Notes under the pieces: generated by a model
The model's database searches: none
Seen by the model: only the letters and a program-made list of their open reading frames with translations
What the model was told of the DNA's origin: nothing
Shown: piece by piece, positions 22,210 to 33,099 of the stretch
How the letters are laid out: every line of letters begins with the position of its first letter
Numbering within the stretch: the stretch's first letter is position 1
Source of the DNA: Micrasema longulum
Taxonomy: Eukaryota > Arthropoda > Insecta > Trichoptera > Brachycentridae
Reading direction: 5' to 3'
Length of the DNA: 64,000 bases
NCBI GenBank assembly: GCA_022494885.1
Contig: JAGVSM010001681.1
Coordinates: 17,976 to 81,975, forward strand
Position numbers and translations under genes: made by a program

Positions 22210-24540
22210 TATTACATATGAAATAAAATACAAAATTTGGTTGAGAAGTGCGAGAGTAACGGCAGTAATTGTATCAAACTACGTCATGTCTGAACTAAAC
22301 TACTGATGGTACCTAAGTGTGCCACAGTTTTTATAGAAGTTGTTTACTGCACAAATACGGAACAAAGGTCATTTTCTGTTTCACGTATTGTCGGCAATTT
22401 GACACAAATGCTAGAAAACCTGAATTTTTAAATTGTTTTAGTTTTTTTGTTTTGTTTACGTTAGGGTCATGTATGCTTAACATTCTGCACTGTCTTTAAG
22501 ACAATAGTACGTCAAGCGACAGAAGACATTGGTTTCCGGGTGAGTCTCACATATATTAAGTGTTTCAAATCAATTGATAAGTTTTAATTTTATCGAATTT
22601 CCAAAATGATTTAACAGGTTGATTTGCATAATTAAAATACCGTTGGTTGATTAAATAAATTATAGGGCCCATATACATAACAGGAAAAATGCATTATCAA
22701 TTTTCCGCAAAAATCAGCAAATAAAATGTGTGAAAAATAAATGCCAGAGTGGTTTCAATAAATATGTGTTTCTATAATTGGTTTGAATACATATTTGGAA
22801 GACGCAATTTTATAAAGTAAAATGAAATAAATATAAATAATGAAAACAAAAGACACCATTACAAATATAATGTATTTGCGGTTCGTCTTTTTTTTGTTTA
22901 AAAATATATATATATACATTATTGTATTTTTATTTGTTGCTTGTAAGACTGTAAGAAATCGATTATGGCAATTAGTCTGTCATTTAACCATGAAAGCCCT
23001 TATTATTTTTTTTTGTTTTAATTACATTCTGTATTTTATTTATTTGTATAAAACTTTAAGTACAAAGAAAAAGTACTTCAGCTGACTTGTTGCTAAAAGC
23101 AATTTATTCCAGCCAACCAAAAAACAGACTTGTCAAAAGAAGATTAAGTCAACATTGTGTACTGAAAAAAACATAAATACATGTCAAAAGATACATACAT
23201 TAAATAAAAATAAGCTAATTAACTAAAAATAACAACTGTTTTTTAATTCACATATTAACTTTTCAAAAAAGTACATTATGATATACATATTAAATGACGA
23301 GGATTGTGGAATCAGATAATGAGTTTGGAAGGAGAGAGAAAAAGGAACCAAGGAAAGAAAAAGGTATAAGAATTTATATTTAAAAAAATAAAAAACCGTA
23401 CAATTTGGGGAGTTCAGGATTTTGGGGATATATATTAATGTTCCAGGCGGTTCTTGCAGGTGGCTAGAGAAGGTGCATTTTTAATATTAATATTAGGAAC
23501 GAGTATTTTATTTTGAGCCTGGGATAAAAAAACAAACTTTTATGTAACCGTCACAACTATGCTTAGGTCGATAATTTGAATCACCCCCATAACTCCTTCC
23601 TCACGTCAAACGAAAATCCCATACAGAAGAAAAAAGCAGTAATCTCCAATGGGAAGGAAGTCTAATTACATTCCAAACTTTTAGACTAAGCTTTTTGCCC
23701 CAACTATCAGCTTTTGCGTGATAATTGACTTTAAAACACGTAGAAATTAACGCAATCTTAGTTAGACATGCAAAAATAACTTCTTTTATAATAAAACTTA
23801 TCAAAACATTTTTTTTTTACAACAATGCCACCTAGTGTCATTTACTTATTATCAAATTTGATCAAATTATATTTTACCTTTCTAGGTCCAAGGGGTTTTC
23901 TCAAGCCCCCAAGTAGTATATTTTTTCGATTACTTTTTTAAAATAAGCAAATTGATTCAGTTTTTTCCAAAATCCTACCCCATAATATTTAAAATGTTGC
24001 AAAATTATGAACATATATTTCTGACCAATTTTTTCAATATTTATTCACATTAACTTTGGCTTACTCTTCTGCAAACTACAAACATTACAATTCATCACTC
24101 TACATTCCAATATACATTGACATATTAGTCAATTTGCAGATATATTTTTTGCTACTTGGTGGCTTTTTTCCAGCCATAACTTCAAAACGCCGGATTTTGT
24201 GCTTTACATTTTACATTAATTCTCTCTTCCAAATCCCCGCTGCACTTATCTGCTAACGGGTGACGCGCAGAACATTGCTGTTAAGGATTTTTACCTGAGA
24301 GTTGCCAGTCAAAAACGCTCATCTAGGATTCTGGCACTATTTCACTGGCAGAGTTGTATTTTTCATCCATCTGGACACGGAATAAACAAAACATTTACAT
24401 AATATGTTACAATTTACTATGGCCGTTTATATAAATAAATATAAATCAAGGAGTAAATAATACTTATGCGAATTATATTCTTTGTCAGAGAATTCAAGAC
24501 TTAAGGATTAGCGACTTATAATAATTGCTCGCCTTCAAAC
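22210..24540. other. AT-rich stretch, no gene recognised
   Basis: Several short open frames (60-80 codons), rich in F, Y, I and L, are what AT-rich DNA gives by chance. No domain, repeat partner or strong inverted repeat noticed. Confidence 0.4.
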
Positions 24541-24544
24541 AAAC

Positions 24545-25400
24545 TAACAAACTATAACTTCGTTTCCCCGTAGAAGTAGGCAGAGACGATAGAACGTCAT
24601 GTCATTCTGCACTTTCTTACATATCTTGCTTCTTTCTTATTTTTATTATAATCCTTAGTGGTGGGGGTCAGTGCTATGCCAGCTACTGACTTCTCTGCAA
24701 CATGTGAAGATCTATTGTGACGGGTCCTCGTGAATAGTTCTCGCCCTTCAAGCCCAGGTACATAAAGAACCTGCCTACTGTGTGGAAAGCGAGAGTTCAA
24801 ATTTCGCTAAATCTACCCCTCCAAGCCCAGATCCATAAAGTATCGGGCTATAAGGTAGGGTGCGAGCGCTTTAACATCCTCAAGTTTAACCAGTGGTCCC
24901 TGAGGATGAGGCTCCTTTTATGATGTAAAGCATCACATTCACATCTAATGTGTATAAGTGTTTCCTCATCTGCACTGCAGAACCTACATCAAGAAGTTTC
25001 AGAACGGTTCATTGCAAGGTGTTTGTTCAATCTGCAGTGCCCTGAGCGGGCTCTAGTGATAACCCTTACTTGATTTCAGCTGAGTTTTATTAGGTTAAAA
25101 GCAAAAGTTTGCTTCCTCTACATACATACATTTTTTAATGCCTGCGCGCTGATTATTTTCATTTTTTACATGCTCATCTTCAAGCGTTGGATTCGGTCAT
25201 GGCACGTCTTTCTTTATTTTCTCGTTTTTGGCATCCATCAATATTCGCAAAGTAAATCTTTTTCTTTGCCATCCATTCGCTCTATATCCATATCAACGTA
25301 GAACACCATTCTTCATTTTGTTAATAATGTCTGCCTCAGCCATAATGGGGTATAATATTGTTGACATAACATTCATGTTTTTTGTTGATATTTCTTGAAA
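24545..25400 (-). pseudogene. RTE LINE fragment split by another LINE
   Basis: 24545-24640 (TTCCCCGTAGAAGTAGGCAG, GATAGAACGTCATGTC, CTTACATATCTTGC) matches the C-terminal end of the RTE copy at 7688-7790. 25110-25350 matches its more upstream part: the minus strand gives ADIINKMKNGVLR and then a decayed GHVERMDGKK-like stretch. Between the two lies an I-like LINE tail (24640-25090), so the RTE copy is the older insertion. Many stops and shifts are present. Confidence 0.65.
24640..25090 (-). pseudogene. I/Jockey-like LINE C-terminal fragment inside an RTE copy
   Basis: The minus strand gives CSADEETLIHIRCECDALHH, then RSLILRDHWLNLRMLKAL, a spaced Cys/His motif followed by the post-RNase H tail, and then a YFMDLGLEG stop. 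It shares long identity with 1300-1690, including GTGACGGGTCCTCGTGAAT and GAGAGTTCAAATTTCGC. The 5' parts are absent. Nesting inside the RTE shows it is the younger insertion. Confidence 0.7.
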
Positions 25401-25413
25401 AAACTCCATAGTT

Positions 25414-25725
25414 AATGATTATGATAAAATTATAAATAAACTTATCAATGAAACTTCTTGGTTAAGTTTAACTTTTTATTATTTTGACCAACGAGCGCTT
25501 TCGCCTAAGTAGGCATCTTTAAGACTGGTGAATTGTTTACGACATTTACAGTTTTTATACTATTCTTAACATACTTATTTGATCTTATCTCTAAAATATG
25601 TTAAGAATAATATGAAAACTGTAAATTATGTAAACAATTCACAAATCTTGAAGATGCCTAAGTAAACTTAAATTAAACCAAGAAGTTTCCTTGATAAGTT
25701 TATTTATAATTTTATCATAATCATT
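25414..25725. repeat. 312-bp palindrome with Penelope-type hammerhead-like cores
   Basis: The left arm AATGATTATGATAAAATTAT, AAATAAACTTATCAATGAAAC, TTCTTGGTT is mirrored by the right arm ending TTATAATTTTATCATAATCATT. The left arm on the minus strand carries CTTAAAGA, U, GCC/GGC stem, GAAAGCGCTCG (25490-25524). The right arm on the plus strand carries CTTGAAGATGCC (25647-25658), a decayed partner. Two terminal repeats in inverted orientation fit a Penelope-derived structure. Confidence 0.7.
25490..25530 (-). ncRNA. Hammerhead-like motif, GCC/GGC stem II type
   Basis: Minus strand: CTTAAAGA (consensus CUGANGA, damaged), one U, GCC-TACTTA-GGC stem-loop, GAAAGCGCTCGTTGG. The order and spacing fit the hammerhead core, but a required G of CUGA is changed, so it is likely inactive. 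Confidence 0.45.
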
Positions 25726-26149
25726 TACATAACATTTGTTAATACGGTGTAAACATATTTTGTTTTTGCTTCTGTGCTCATTTTTAAATTAAAAAAAAAC
25801 ACGGAAACAACTAATTTTTACACCTAATATACAAAGTGTCTCATGTAAAAAAGTCCTAAAAACTTATTTTCAAAATTCGTTTTTTAAGTGATGTAAAAAA
25901 AAATGATTTGAAAAAAGAGACAATCCCTAACGTCAAGGACTAGCATTCTTTCCACAAACCCCTATCTCTCCCCCTTTTCCTGTCCGCATCCGGTGCGTCT
26001 CGCTTCGCTGGTCAAATACGTTTTTAATCTCAAATCAAAAATGCCATCTCACAAAAAAATCATAAGGGTATTTTAAAAACACATCATAAAAAACATGACT
26101 TTAAATTGTCGTCAATTCTTCAAATACATATATAAAAAAACTAATATGT

Positions 26150-26350
26150 TTGAACTAAAAAAGCTGAAACCTTTTTTGGTGTGAGTGAAATTCATCTGAC
26201 AGAATTATTTAACATATTTTTTACGTTCCTTAAAATGTTTTCATCCCAGTTGTTATATTTAATTCCTTAAATACCTCCCTAAGAGGTGAAAAACAGTATG
26301 TTTATACAAAGATTTCGATAAACTCAAAATATTGTTAAGTAAAAAATCGT
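26150..26350. repeat. REP-A copy, rearranged
   Basis: AAAGCTGAAACCTTTTTTGG and GAAATTCATCTGACAG are in minus orientation; CCTCCCTAAGAGGTGAA and GATAAACTCAAAATATTGTTA are in plus orientation. It looks like a mosaic or internally deleted copy. Confidence 0.5.
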
Positions 26351-26359
26351 TTGAATTTC

Positions 26360-27095
26360 AGTTGATTAACCCTAAACTGATCTCCAAAAATTTTCCAGAA
26401 ACCTACCGTTTAGTTGGAATAATTTATGACAGTATTTTATCACTCTTTGAAGTTTCATATCACGACATTCAATTTCTTTTCAATCACAATTTAGTATCCG
26501 AAAACTGCCGAAGTTTCTTCTTCGACAATTTTGCATTCAGAGCAGGTGACGTCATCAGCATCTTGATGACAACTTCCGTGATTTTGAACGGATCTCCTAA
26601 CTTTTTAGAGAGTGATATAAGACCCTCTTGGCTTATTAAATGAACAACTTTCTTTTGATACTTTAAGTAAACGACTGTCATAATCCCTCTCCAGGACTGG
26701 CATTTGTGAATTGACTGGAAATAGAATCATATTTTGAATAAACCAATTCGAGTGATAAAAGGTCTGTTTTGATTTAAAGCATAAATTTCAGGAAAGAACC
26801 TTAAATCACTTTAAATACACTTCAATGCCTTTGATCCATAACCATATCGTCGGAAATTTAAAAAACAAGTTAAAAATGCAGTTACATGTATTTTTCGAGC
26901 TTTACTAACCTGATAAAATCCTATTGATGCAACAAGGTTTTGTTTCAAGATAAGCAGACATACATTTTTTCTAAAATCTTTTCAGTTGAAAATCATTCAT
27001 GCCATTTATCAAAGAAACATTTTAAAGAACCTAAAATGGTTTAATGAGTATGTTTCATGTCTAAAATAGGAATAAGGAAGATAAAAAAACATTTT
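26360..27095. other. Stretch without recognised features
   Basis: A 103-codon open stretch at 26332-26643 has no recognisable motif and overlaps an antisense frame. No repeat partner seen. Confidence 0.35.
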
Positions 27096-27099
27096 TTTT

Positions 27100-27325
27100 T
27101 TTTTTTAAAAGGAATAACCCGCTAAGCCTCTATTTCGAGGCTTGTCAGCAGGTGGGATAGAGGGGATATGGAAGAAGGTAATGAAAAATACACCACAACA
27201 CCCAGACCAATTGAGAAACAAATCTTTCTTGGATTTTTTTCTTGCAACTGGCGGGAATCGAACCCGCGACGCCAGTTTCACAGATAGCCGTCTAACCAAC
27301 TGCGCCACGGCGCCTGTTGAGTCAA
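27100..27325 (-). mobile_element. tRNA-derived SINE, family S4
   Basis: On the minus strand the head is GGCGCCGTGGCGCAGTTGG (A box), with CGCGGGTTCGATTCCCGCC (B box) 50 nt later. The body runs CAATTGGTCTGGGTGTTGTGG and ends AGGCTTAGCGGGTTATTCC. The first seven bases cannot pair with the sequence after the T arm, so it is a SINE head rather than a tRNA gene. A truncated relative is at 30565-30730. Confidence 0.8.
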
Positions 27326-27329
27326 GGAG

Positions 27330-28040
27330 TTCAGTCAAAAATCACCTGATACCTTTTATCTTCCAATTTTTACAAACAATATAGCACATTTTAACACTAT
27401 TGCCAGAATTTTAAGACTACGATGTAACAAAATAGAAAAAAGTTAATGTTGACATTTGTATTGAAAGAGCAAATATTTTTTTTTAAATACAACTGTGTTT
27501 CTTAAATCAAATGTTTTATCTTTTAAAATGAACTTTAGTTTTAATTTATTACTTCTTTTCGTATATGTTTATAGTTTCACTTATCTTTTCTTTTAAAAAA
27601 AGTAAGTTTCTCATCTTTAACTCGTTTTTATTTCTTAGTTTATTTTTATTCTTATCTTTCACGTAATTTTTATTATAACTTAAATTGATTCAATTGAGAT
27701 ACACACTTATTTTTTTATAATTTATGAAATATGGTGGAGTTTTATATTTGAGGATATGTATAGAAAATGTAACCAATACTTATTTTTAAATTGTAGGTAT
27801 TTTATGTATCCTTGTTGAACTTCCAAATAAAATAAAAAAAAATTAAAAATTACTCAATTTATTTTTCTCAATATAGGCAATAATGCATTTATATGATTTT
27901 GTAGGAGTCATGGTCTATTCATCAATGACACACACACATGCAATGACTTCATAGAGGATCGACCAATGAAGCAAATCAACGTTTTTATTGAATAGAATAC
28001 ATTATATCTTGTAAGACTATCAGTATTGCACATAAAACGT
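27330..28040. other. AT-rich stretch without recognised features
   Basis: No domain or repeat partner noticed. Confidence 0.4.
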
Positions 28041-28049
28041 ACGTCTACA

Positions 28050-28335
28050 TAAGAGTAATGTCTTGCTGTTTATTCTCGCCATAGAGAAATGAAGAATAAA
28101 GGATCTTGGAGTGGAAACGCATGGTTTGTCCAACAATTGAACCCGTTAACCCAGTCAGCTCAACCCAATCACTCAGTTCCAGCATGTAGTCCAAGGACAG
28201 TCACTTCAACGCGTCATCGCCATTACTCTCGTGTTCCGTAAAAGTTCTGTATATTTATTCGCCATGTAATAAATACACCTTTAAATTCCAACCTAATTTC
28301 TTCTGCTTTCCGCCAAATGTGGCAGGATGTCCACA
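28050..28335 (+). other. Possible LTR 3' part with primer-binding-site-like sequence
   Basis: A less AT-rich block with CACTCAGTTCCAGCATG, ATTACTCTCGTGTTCCG, then a TATATTTATT box-like stretch, CATGTAATAAATACACC (an AATAAA signal) and, after a CA-rich end, TGTGGCAGGATGTCC. An AATAAA signal shortly before a TGG-starting motif is what an LTR plus primer-binding site would look like. No partner LTR or gag/pol is present, so this is tentative. Confidence 0.25.
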
Positions 28336-28594
28336 ACAAGCAAAATCTTTCAGTTTTTATCAATGTAGCAACAATTCACAGAAAGTGTATACTTGTAATG
28401 CTGTATTCAATAGACTCCAGGAACTCTGCATTAGTTATTCCCACGTATCGGATATATTTAGTGTAAGGTATTGTTTTGATTGAACAAACCAATTTAACTT
28501 TTTTAAAGATGGTGAATGGTAATTAAACTTTAAGTATAATTATTAAATGAAACAGTGCGTATATTTAACAACAGTGCTTAAATTAACAGTGCAA

Positions 28595-28725
28595 TATTTA
28601 AAACATTAAGTTTGTGGTCAAACATATCAAATGTGTTAATTAATATTTCTATACAACAACTAACTGACTTTTCTATGTTTATTGGTTTCGAGACGTACCC
28701 GTCTCTTCTTCAGGACACTAATTAC
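28595..28725 (-). mobile_element. Penelope-like terminal repeat with the best hammerhead core
   Basis: Starts TATTTAAAACATTAAGTTTG and continues through CTAACTGACTTTTCTATG to the inverted core. Minus strand: CTGAAGA, A, GAGACG-GGTA-CGTCTC, GAAACC. It ends GTGTCC/ACACTAATTACAC, as at 57460. Confidence 0.75.
28664..28716 (-). ncRNA. Hammerhead-ribozyme-like motif, intact core
   Basis: CUGAAGA matches the CUGANGA consensus, the 6-bp stem II GAGACG/CGUCUC is perfect with a GGUA loop, and GAAAC follows directly. One unpaired A lies between CUGANGA and stem II, as in the other copies here. The motif family is known from Penelope-like elements; activity of this copy is unknown. Confidence 0.6.
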
Positions 28726-28884
28726 ACTATCTTTCCAATCTTTTTGTTCTTTTTTAGTATAGTAGTTACAAATAATATAAAAATACCGTTCTGATAGGAC
28801 ATGAACTATTAGAAACTAACGCCAACGTAAGTTAAAAAATAATTTTAAAAAACTACATATTTTTAAATTTACACATATATTTTT

Positions 28885-29052
28885 TTTGCACCACAACCGG
28901 CCAGGAGGCCCAATCACAATTGTGAATTACAGCACAGAATACCTAGGCTTGAGATGTATCAAATTTCGTTTTTTGTCTTCTTACCGAGAATCGAACCCGG
29001 AACCTTCCGTGCGTGAGTCAAACGTCTTAACCACTACACCACGAAGGCTGAA
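28885..29052 (-). mobile_element. tRNA-derived SINE, family S3, full-length
   Basis: Minus strand: CCTTCGTGGTGTAGTGGTTA (A box), GGTTCCGGGTTCGATTCTCG (B box), GTAAGAAGACAAAAAACG, AGCCTAGGTATTCTGTGCTG, GGGCCTCCTGGCCGGTTGTG and GTGCAAAAAAA. Partial relatives lie at 7370, 8503, 32025 and 41395. It does not fold as a complete tRNA. Confidence 0.8.
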
Positions 29053-29149
29053 TTCGTATTTTTTTCTCTGTTTTATGTTTACAAATTTATATTTTAAAAT
29101 AATTTACATTATTTATAAAAACTTTTTATTCTTCAATACATATATAAAT

Positions 29150-29400
29150 GTTAGTAACTATTTGAAAACAAATTTCTACCGACTTTTTAATATCTACCGG
29201 TTCCAAGATGTACCGTTGCGCTAATTGTTACAAATACGTAGATGTTTCTAATAGCATGTGTACCAGCGCGTTGGTTTTATAGTTTTGTGCAACTACTACG
29301 GTGGAAATGTATGATTGGATTGGCATGATAGTGTCCTGACGAAGAGTCGGGTATATCTCGAAACCGGTAGACATGGAAAAGTCAGTAAGTGGTGATATAA
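29150..29400. mobile_element. Penelope-like terminal repeats in inverted arrangement
   Basis: 29155-29230 is in minus orientation (CTACCGACTTTTTAATATC, TACCGGTTCCAAGATG). 29255-29400 is in plus orientation (GTGCAACTACTACGGTGG, then the hammerhead-like core and GGTAGACATGGAAAAGTCAG). Confidence 0.7.
29330..29385 (+). ncRNA. Hammerhead-ribozyme-like motif
   Basis: CTGACGA (29336-29342) matches CUGANGA; one A; stem II GAG/CTC with a diverged loop; GAAACCGGT at 29360. The core is intact but stem II is short (3 bp). Confidence 0.5.
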
Positions 29401-29409
29401 AAATATGGT

Positions 29410-29785
29410 TTCAAATTTATTGATATATTTTTTTAAAAGTGTGTGTTTTAAATAGTAATAGTATATTCATTGTAAATCTTTGTTTTTTTAAGTATTTATG
29501 CAAAAAACAACTAAAAAACATTATAAACAATGAAAATTCTGAAATTACTCATGTAAATAACTAAATTGACCCACCAAAATCAGTCAAAATTATTTTTTTA
29601 AGGACTTAAATAATTATTTTGGTAAAAAACCACACATTTTATTTTCACAATAAGGAGACCAAAAATGTTATCTTAAAAGTTAGAGCATTTAATTATACGG
29701 CAAAGCTTTTTGAAAATGTACGAAAAAATATTTTAATAAAAACGAACTACTTTAAACGAACAACTTTGAACAATGACTAGTTCAT
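29410..29785. other. AT-rich stretch without recognised features
   Basis: No partner repeats or coding signals seen. Confidence 0.4.
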
Positions 29786-29789
29786 ATGA

Positions 29790-29990
29790 ATTTACCAATT
29801 ATAAGAGAGTTGTGGAAGATTCCGGCTTACTTACAGTCAACGGACCAATCGGCAAAACTGACCGAAAAAAAGCTTGAGACGTTACACGCCAAAAATTTTC
29901 AGAAATGCAAAACTTTAAAAAATCATGGCGCTGATAGTACGATACATAAAAAGTGAAAAAAATATTGCCTCGTGAAATAGTCAATCGTAA
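29790..29990 (+). repeat. REP-E interspersed repeat, diverged copy
   Basis: ACCAATTATAAGAGAGTTGTGG, TTCCGGCTTACTTACAGTC, GAGACGTTACACGCC and AAAACTTTAAAAAATC align in order with the REP-E copies at 5005 and 37340, with many changes. Confidence 0.4.
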
Positions 29991-29999
29991 CAAAAAATC

Positions 30000-30560
30000 A
30001 GTAATGACAAATAAAAAAAACACTGAACAATCTCATTGTTCCTAACAATAGGTCATAAAATGTTCACTACGACTACCATTATAAAGCTTCACCGCAAAAC
30101 CTTTTAAAAAGGCCTTTAGAGCTAAATTATTATTAGTTTTCGGACTATTACAAAAGAAAACCACTATTTGCTCTGATGAATAAAACGGTTAAGGGCCTTT
30201 GTTAAAATGAAGATTACCTGTCGTTATATTTTTTTGTGTTAATAATACTTATAAGCAGATTTCCTGAAATTAACCAGTTTAAAATTGAATGAAAGTGAAT
30301 TTAATACAAAAAAAAACCAACATCAAAGCAACAATATTTAGAATTTATTAAAAATAATGGCATAGAAAATTCAATAAATTTACTAAATTCACGTATTTAT
30401 TATACTTAATGAATGTTAAAACATTAGCAGAATCATTGCACAGGTATAAACACCTAGATATGGGTCTGGTCACAAGCACAATCCTTCTAGAATTCTATAG
30501 AAAAAAAAATAAAAAAAAATAAGGAAACTTTTCAAAAATAATGGCCATTTGTTTTGAATT
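30000..30560. other. AT-rich stretch without recognised features
   Basis: No domain or repeat partner noticed. Confidence 0.4.
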
Positions 30561-30564
30561 AATA

Positions 30565-30730
30565 TATAAAGGAAGGATTCCCGCCAGTTGCAAGAAAAAA
30601 TCAAAGAAAAATTTTTTTTTCAATTGGTCTGGGTGTTTCATAAACTCCTTCCGTATACTTTCCTCTCCGCATGCTGATAAGTCTCTAAATATGGGTTAAC
30701 TGAATGCATGTTATTCTTTTTATAAAAAAA
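30565..30730 (+). repeat. SINE family S4, 5'-truncated copy
   Basis: Begins within the T arm (GATTCCCGCCAGTTGCAAG), then CAATTGGTCTGGGTGTTTC and GCTGATAAGTCTCTAAATATG. This is the same order as the copy at 27100-27325 in the opposite orientation. Confidence 0.65.
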
Positions 30731-30941
30731 ACTAGACTCTCTGATATTTTCTATATTCCTAAAATTAAAACTTATCATCGGAAACATTCTACGATCCTTC
30801 GTATATTAAAGCTCTGAAAATCGCTGATTTAAAGATATAAATTTCTGCAAAAAAACTGCCTTTGCAGTTTCGCAGAAATTCAAGTGTATGTATATAATAA
30901 ATAAAAATAACATTGATAGTTGTCTAAGATTTGATTGAGTG

Positions 30942-31211
30942 TCTGACTCGTGGTGTAATGATCAGCGCGTTTGCCTACCATGTGAGAAATCTCGAGTTCA
31001 ATTCATTTAATTCCCGACATGGTTGATATGAAATATTTATTCAAAAGGGTGTTTTCACAGCAGAAAATTTCATAGTCTCTGGACTGGTTCCTGAAGTGTC
31101 AAACTGATCATATTACCTTCATGTTACAAAACAGATCAAGATACGCTGTGATTGGTGTACCAATGCAGTGTCCTATGCACCATTAGGTATAGAAAGGGAA
31201 TGATGATGAAG
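30942..31211 (+). mobile_element. tRNA-derived SINE, family S1
   Basis: Head CGTGGTGTAATGATCAGCGC, then TCTCGAGTTCAATTC (B-box region, with a short internal insertion), GACATGGTTGATATGAAATA, GGACTGGTTCCTGAAGTG, ATTGGTGTACCAATGCAGTG and a GAATGATGATGA tail. A REP-A outer-arm fragment follows directly at 31225. Confidence 0.85.
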
Positions 31212-31221
31212 GTTAGAAATG

Positions 31222-31275
31222 CAATTCTGGTCTACAAACGTTTGGACAAACTCAAAATATTGTTAGCTTCAAGAA
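31222..31275 (+). repeat. REP-A outer-arm fragment
   Basis: TCTGGTCTACAAACGTTTGG and ACAAACTCAAAATATTGTTA match the end of the REP-A arm, directly after the SINE tail, which suggests the SINE landed in a REP-A copy. Confidence 0.45.
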
Positions 31276-31279
31276 GTGG

Positions 31280-32020
31280 TACCTTTTTCTTTATATTGTA
31301 TTTCTTGGATTGTATGTTATTTATTTGTTTGCCTTAGTAAAATATAATTTATATGTTAAACCCTTAAGGGCGATAAAGTTATGAAATATTTAAAATAAAG
31401 TAATTTAACTCTAAAATTTGATTTGCGAATTTCTAAGATACTCAGTAATATAAGGACGACGTTCTACCTGTTATGGCATGTCAGAAATAAGAATATTTAT
31501 CTTTTATTGTAAAGGACGTAATGAAATAAATCAAGAAGCTGCGAGGGAAGCATAAAAGCGGTATTTCATGAGGCCTTTTGCTGGACTCGTTCGTCTTTAA
31601 AGTCGTATGCGACTAACGTCAGTTGACGTGTGACAGCATTGTTGAACAACCTATGACCCGACTGAAGTCGATCTAAAATCTGTCGAATTTATCACGAGTG
31701 CCCCAAAGCTCTTGACTTGATAATCGAATGCGATGATTGTTAATCCTTCAGCCATAAAATATTATTTGTGTAAAATACTCACCATTTGAATTGTTAATTG
31801 ATTGTATTTAAAGTAATGCAATTTAAAATAAACAATGTTATTTATTATTAATGTATCGAGAAATATGCAACAATTGTAATTATACCGTCCTTATTTCTTA
31901 TCAGTTCTTAAATGGAATTTTAAAAGAAATGCTTATGATCTCAAAATAATTTGATCGTTCCTCGATGTCGAAATGCTTGTATTTGAAATACGTATAAAAC
32001 AATAATTTGATTTAAAAATA
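31280..32020. other. Stretch without a gene; part shared with 18.9 kb
   Basis: 31585-31690 shares phrases with 18862-18965, most clearly TTCGTCTTTAAA-TCGTATG and AGTGCCCC. The nature of the pair is unknown. The rest shows nothing. Confidence 0.3.
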
Positions 32021-32024
32021 ATTT

Positions 32025-32135
32025 GGTGATCTCTGTGGTGAACTAACTATAATCTTTTACCAATGTACGGAAGGTTTTGGTTTCAATTCGCAACGAGAAC
32101 AAAAACTACATGTTGTGGTGCAAAATAAATCTATA
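32025..32135 (+). repeat. SINE family S3, diverged
   Basis: CTCTGTGGTGAACTAACTATA, GTACGGAAGGTTTTGG, CAATTCGCAACGAGAAC and TGTTGTGGTGCAAAATAAA preserve the S3 order with an internal deletion. Confidence 0.45.
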
Positions 32136-32609
32136 CATAATAAAATAAAAATACAAAACCCATCAAATAAATATTATGTACTTCATATATGTAGATGTGT
32201 TTTCATCAGCGTGATCAATAGAAACACCATGAAATCCTCCAAAAAGAGTTTAATATCCTGAAGACTCAAGACTTTGCACAGTGATGTTGAACATATCTTC
32301 GTGCCAATCAATTAAAAAAAGTTTGAAGTAGTCACAGGTTGTGTACATATTCTACCACTATCTCATCCGAATACTTACAAAAATTTTAGTAAAGAAGTTG
32401 AACTATTGAAATATTCCTAAATTTCTTACAATTGGTGATTACAATAATCTAAATATCAAATGAGATACGACTGATACTGAATTTACAGATATTATTAATT
32501 ATAATAATAACATATGCTGAAAGAGATATAATTGTTTTTTATTGCTTAGTTCTTGGCATGAACACTTGACAAACTTACTACTATGCTCTATTTTTTATAA
32601 ATTTATTGA

Positions 32610-33095
32610 TATCATTCTAACTTTGCTAAAATTCCACTCGTCCATGCGCTTTGTAGCTGCACGATGATTGGTTATCTAGCTTTCATATACCAACTTAAAA
32701 ATACCTAAATTTTATAAATGGGGTCTAGAATTAGAATCGTCTATGCGCTTAGTATCTGCAAGACGTGTTGTAATCTTACTCCTTTTTATTATTCATATTA
32801 TTATTTTTTTTTTTTTTAATATCATTAATACACTAAATTTATTTGTCAATTTTTAAAATGTGTAAATGGGAGCTAAATTTCTAACTGTCTATGCGCTCTG
32901 TAGCTGCAAGACGTCCTGTAATCTAGCTCCCATCTGTTATAATTTTTTATTGATCTTAATTGAAAACGAGGAACTAGAATCCCAACCGTCCATGCGCTCT
33001 GTAGCTGCAAGACGTACTGGGATATTTATTTATTGTACAGCGCCCTTGAGGTGATTTTCACAAAAATGGCGCTATATAAATTATCCAACTATATA
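32610..33095 (+). repeat. L2-like LINE 3' UTR with internal tandem repeats
   Basis: The phrase TC(C/T)ATGCGCT-GTAGCTGCAAGACG occurs four times, at about 32641, 32743, 32889 and 32990, spaced 100-145 bp. The stretch ends with ACAGCGCCCTTGAGG, TGATTTTCACAAAAATGGCG and CTATATAAATT, the tail shared with the RT fragment at 45754-46235. No RT residues remain here. The minus-strand counterpart lies at 45262-45730. Confidence 0.75.
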
Positions 33096-33099
33096 TAAT

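Noticed and set aside
27240..27320. A tRNA gene on the minus strand (good A and B boxes)
   Set aside because: The first seven bases do not pair with the sequence after the T arm, and the unit continues into a repeated body. It is a SINE head. The same reasoning applies at 5211, 8503, 28990 and 49080.
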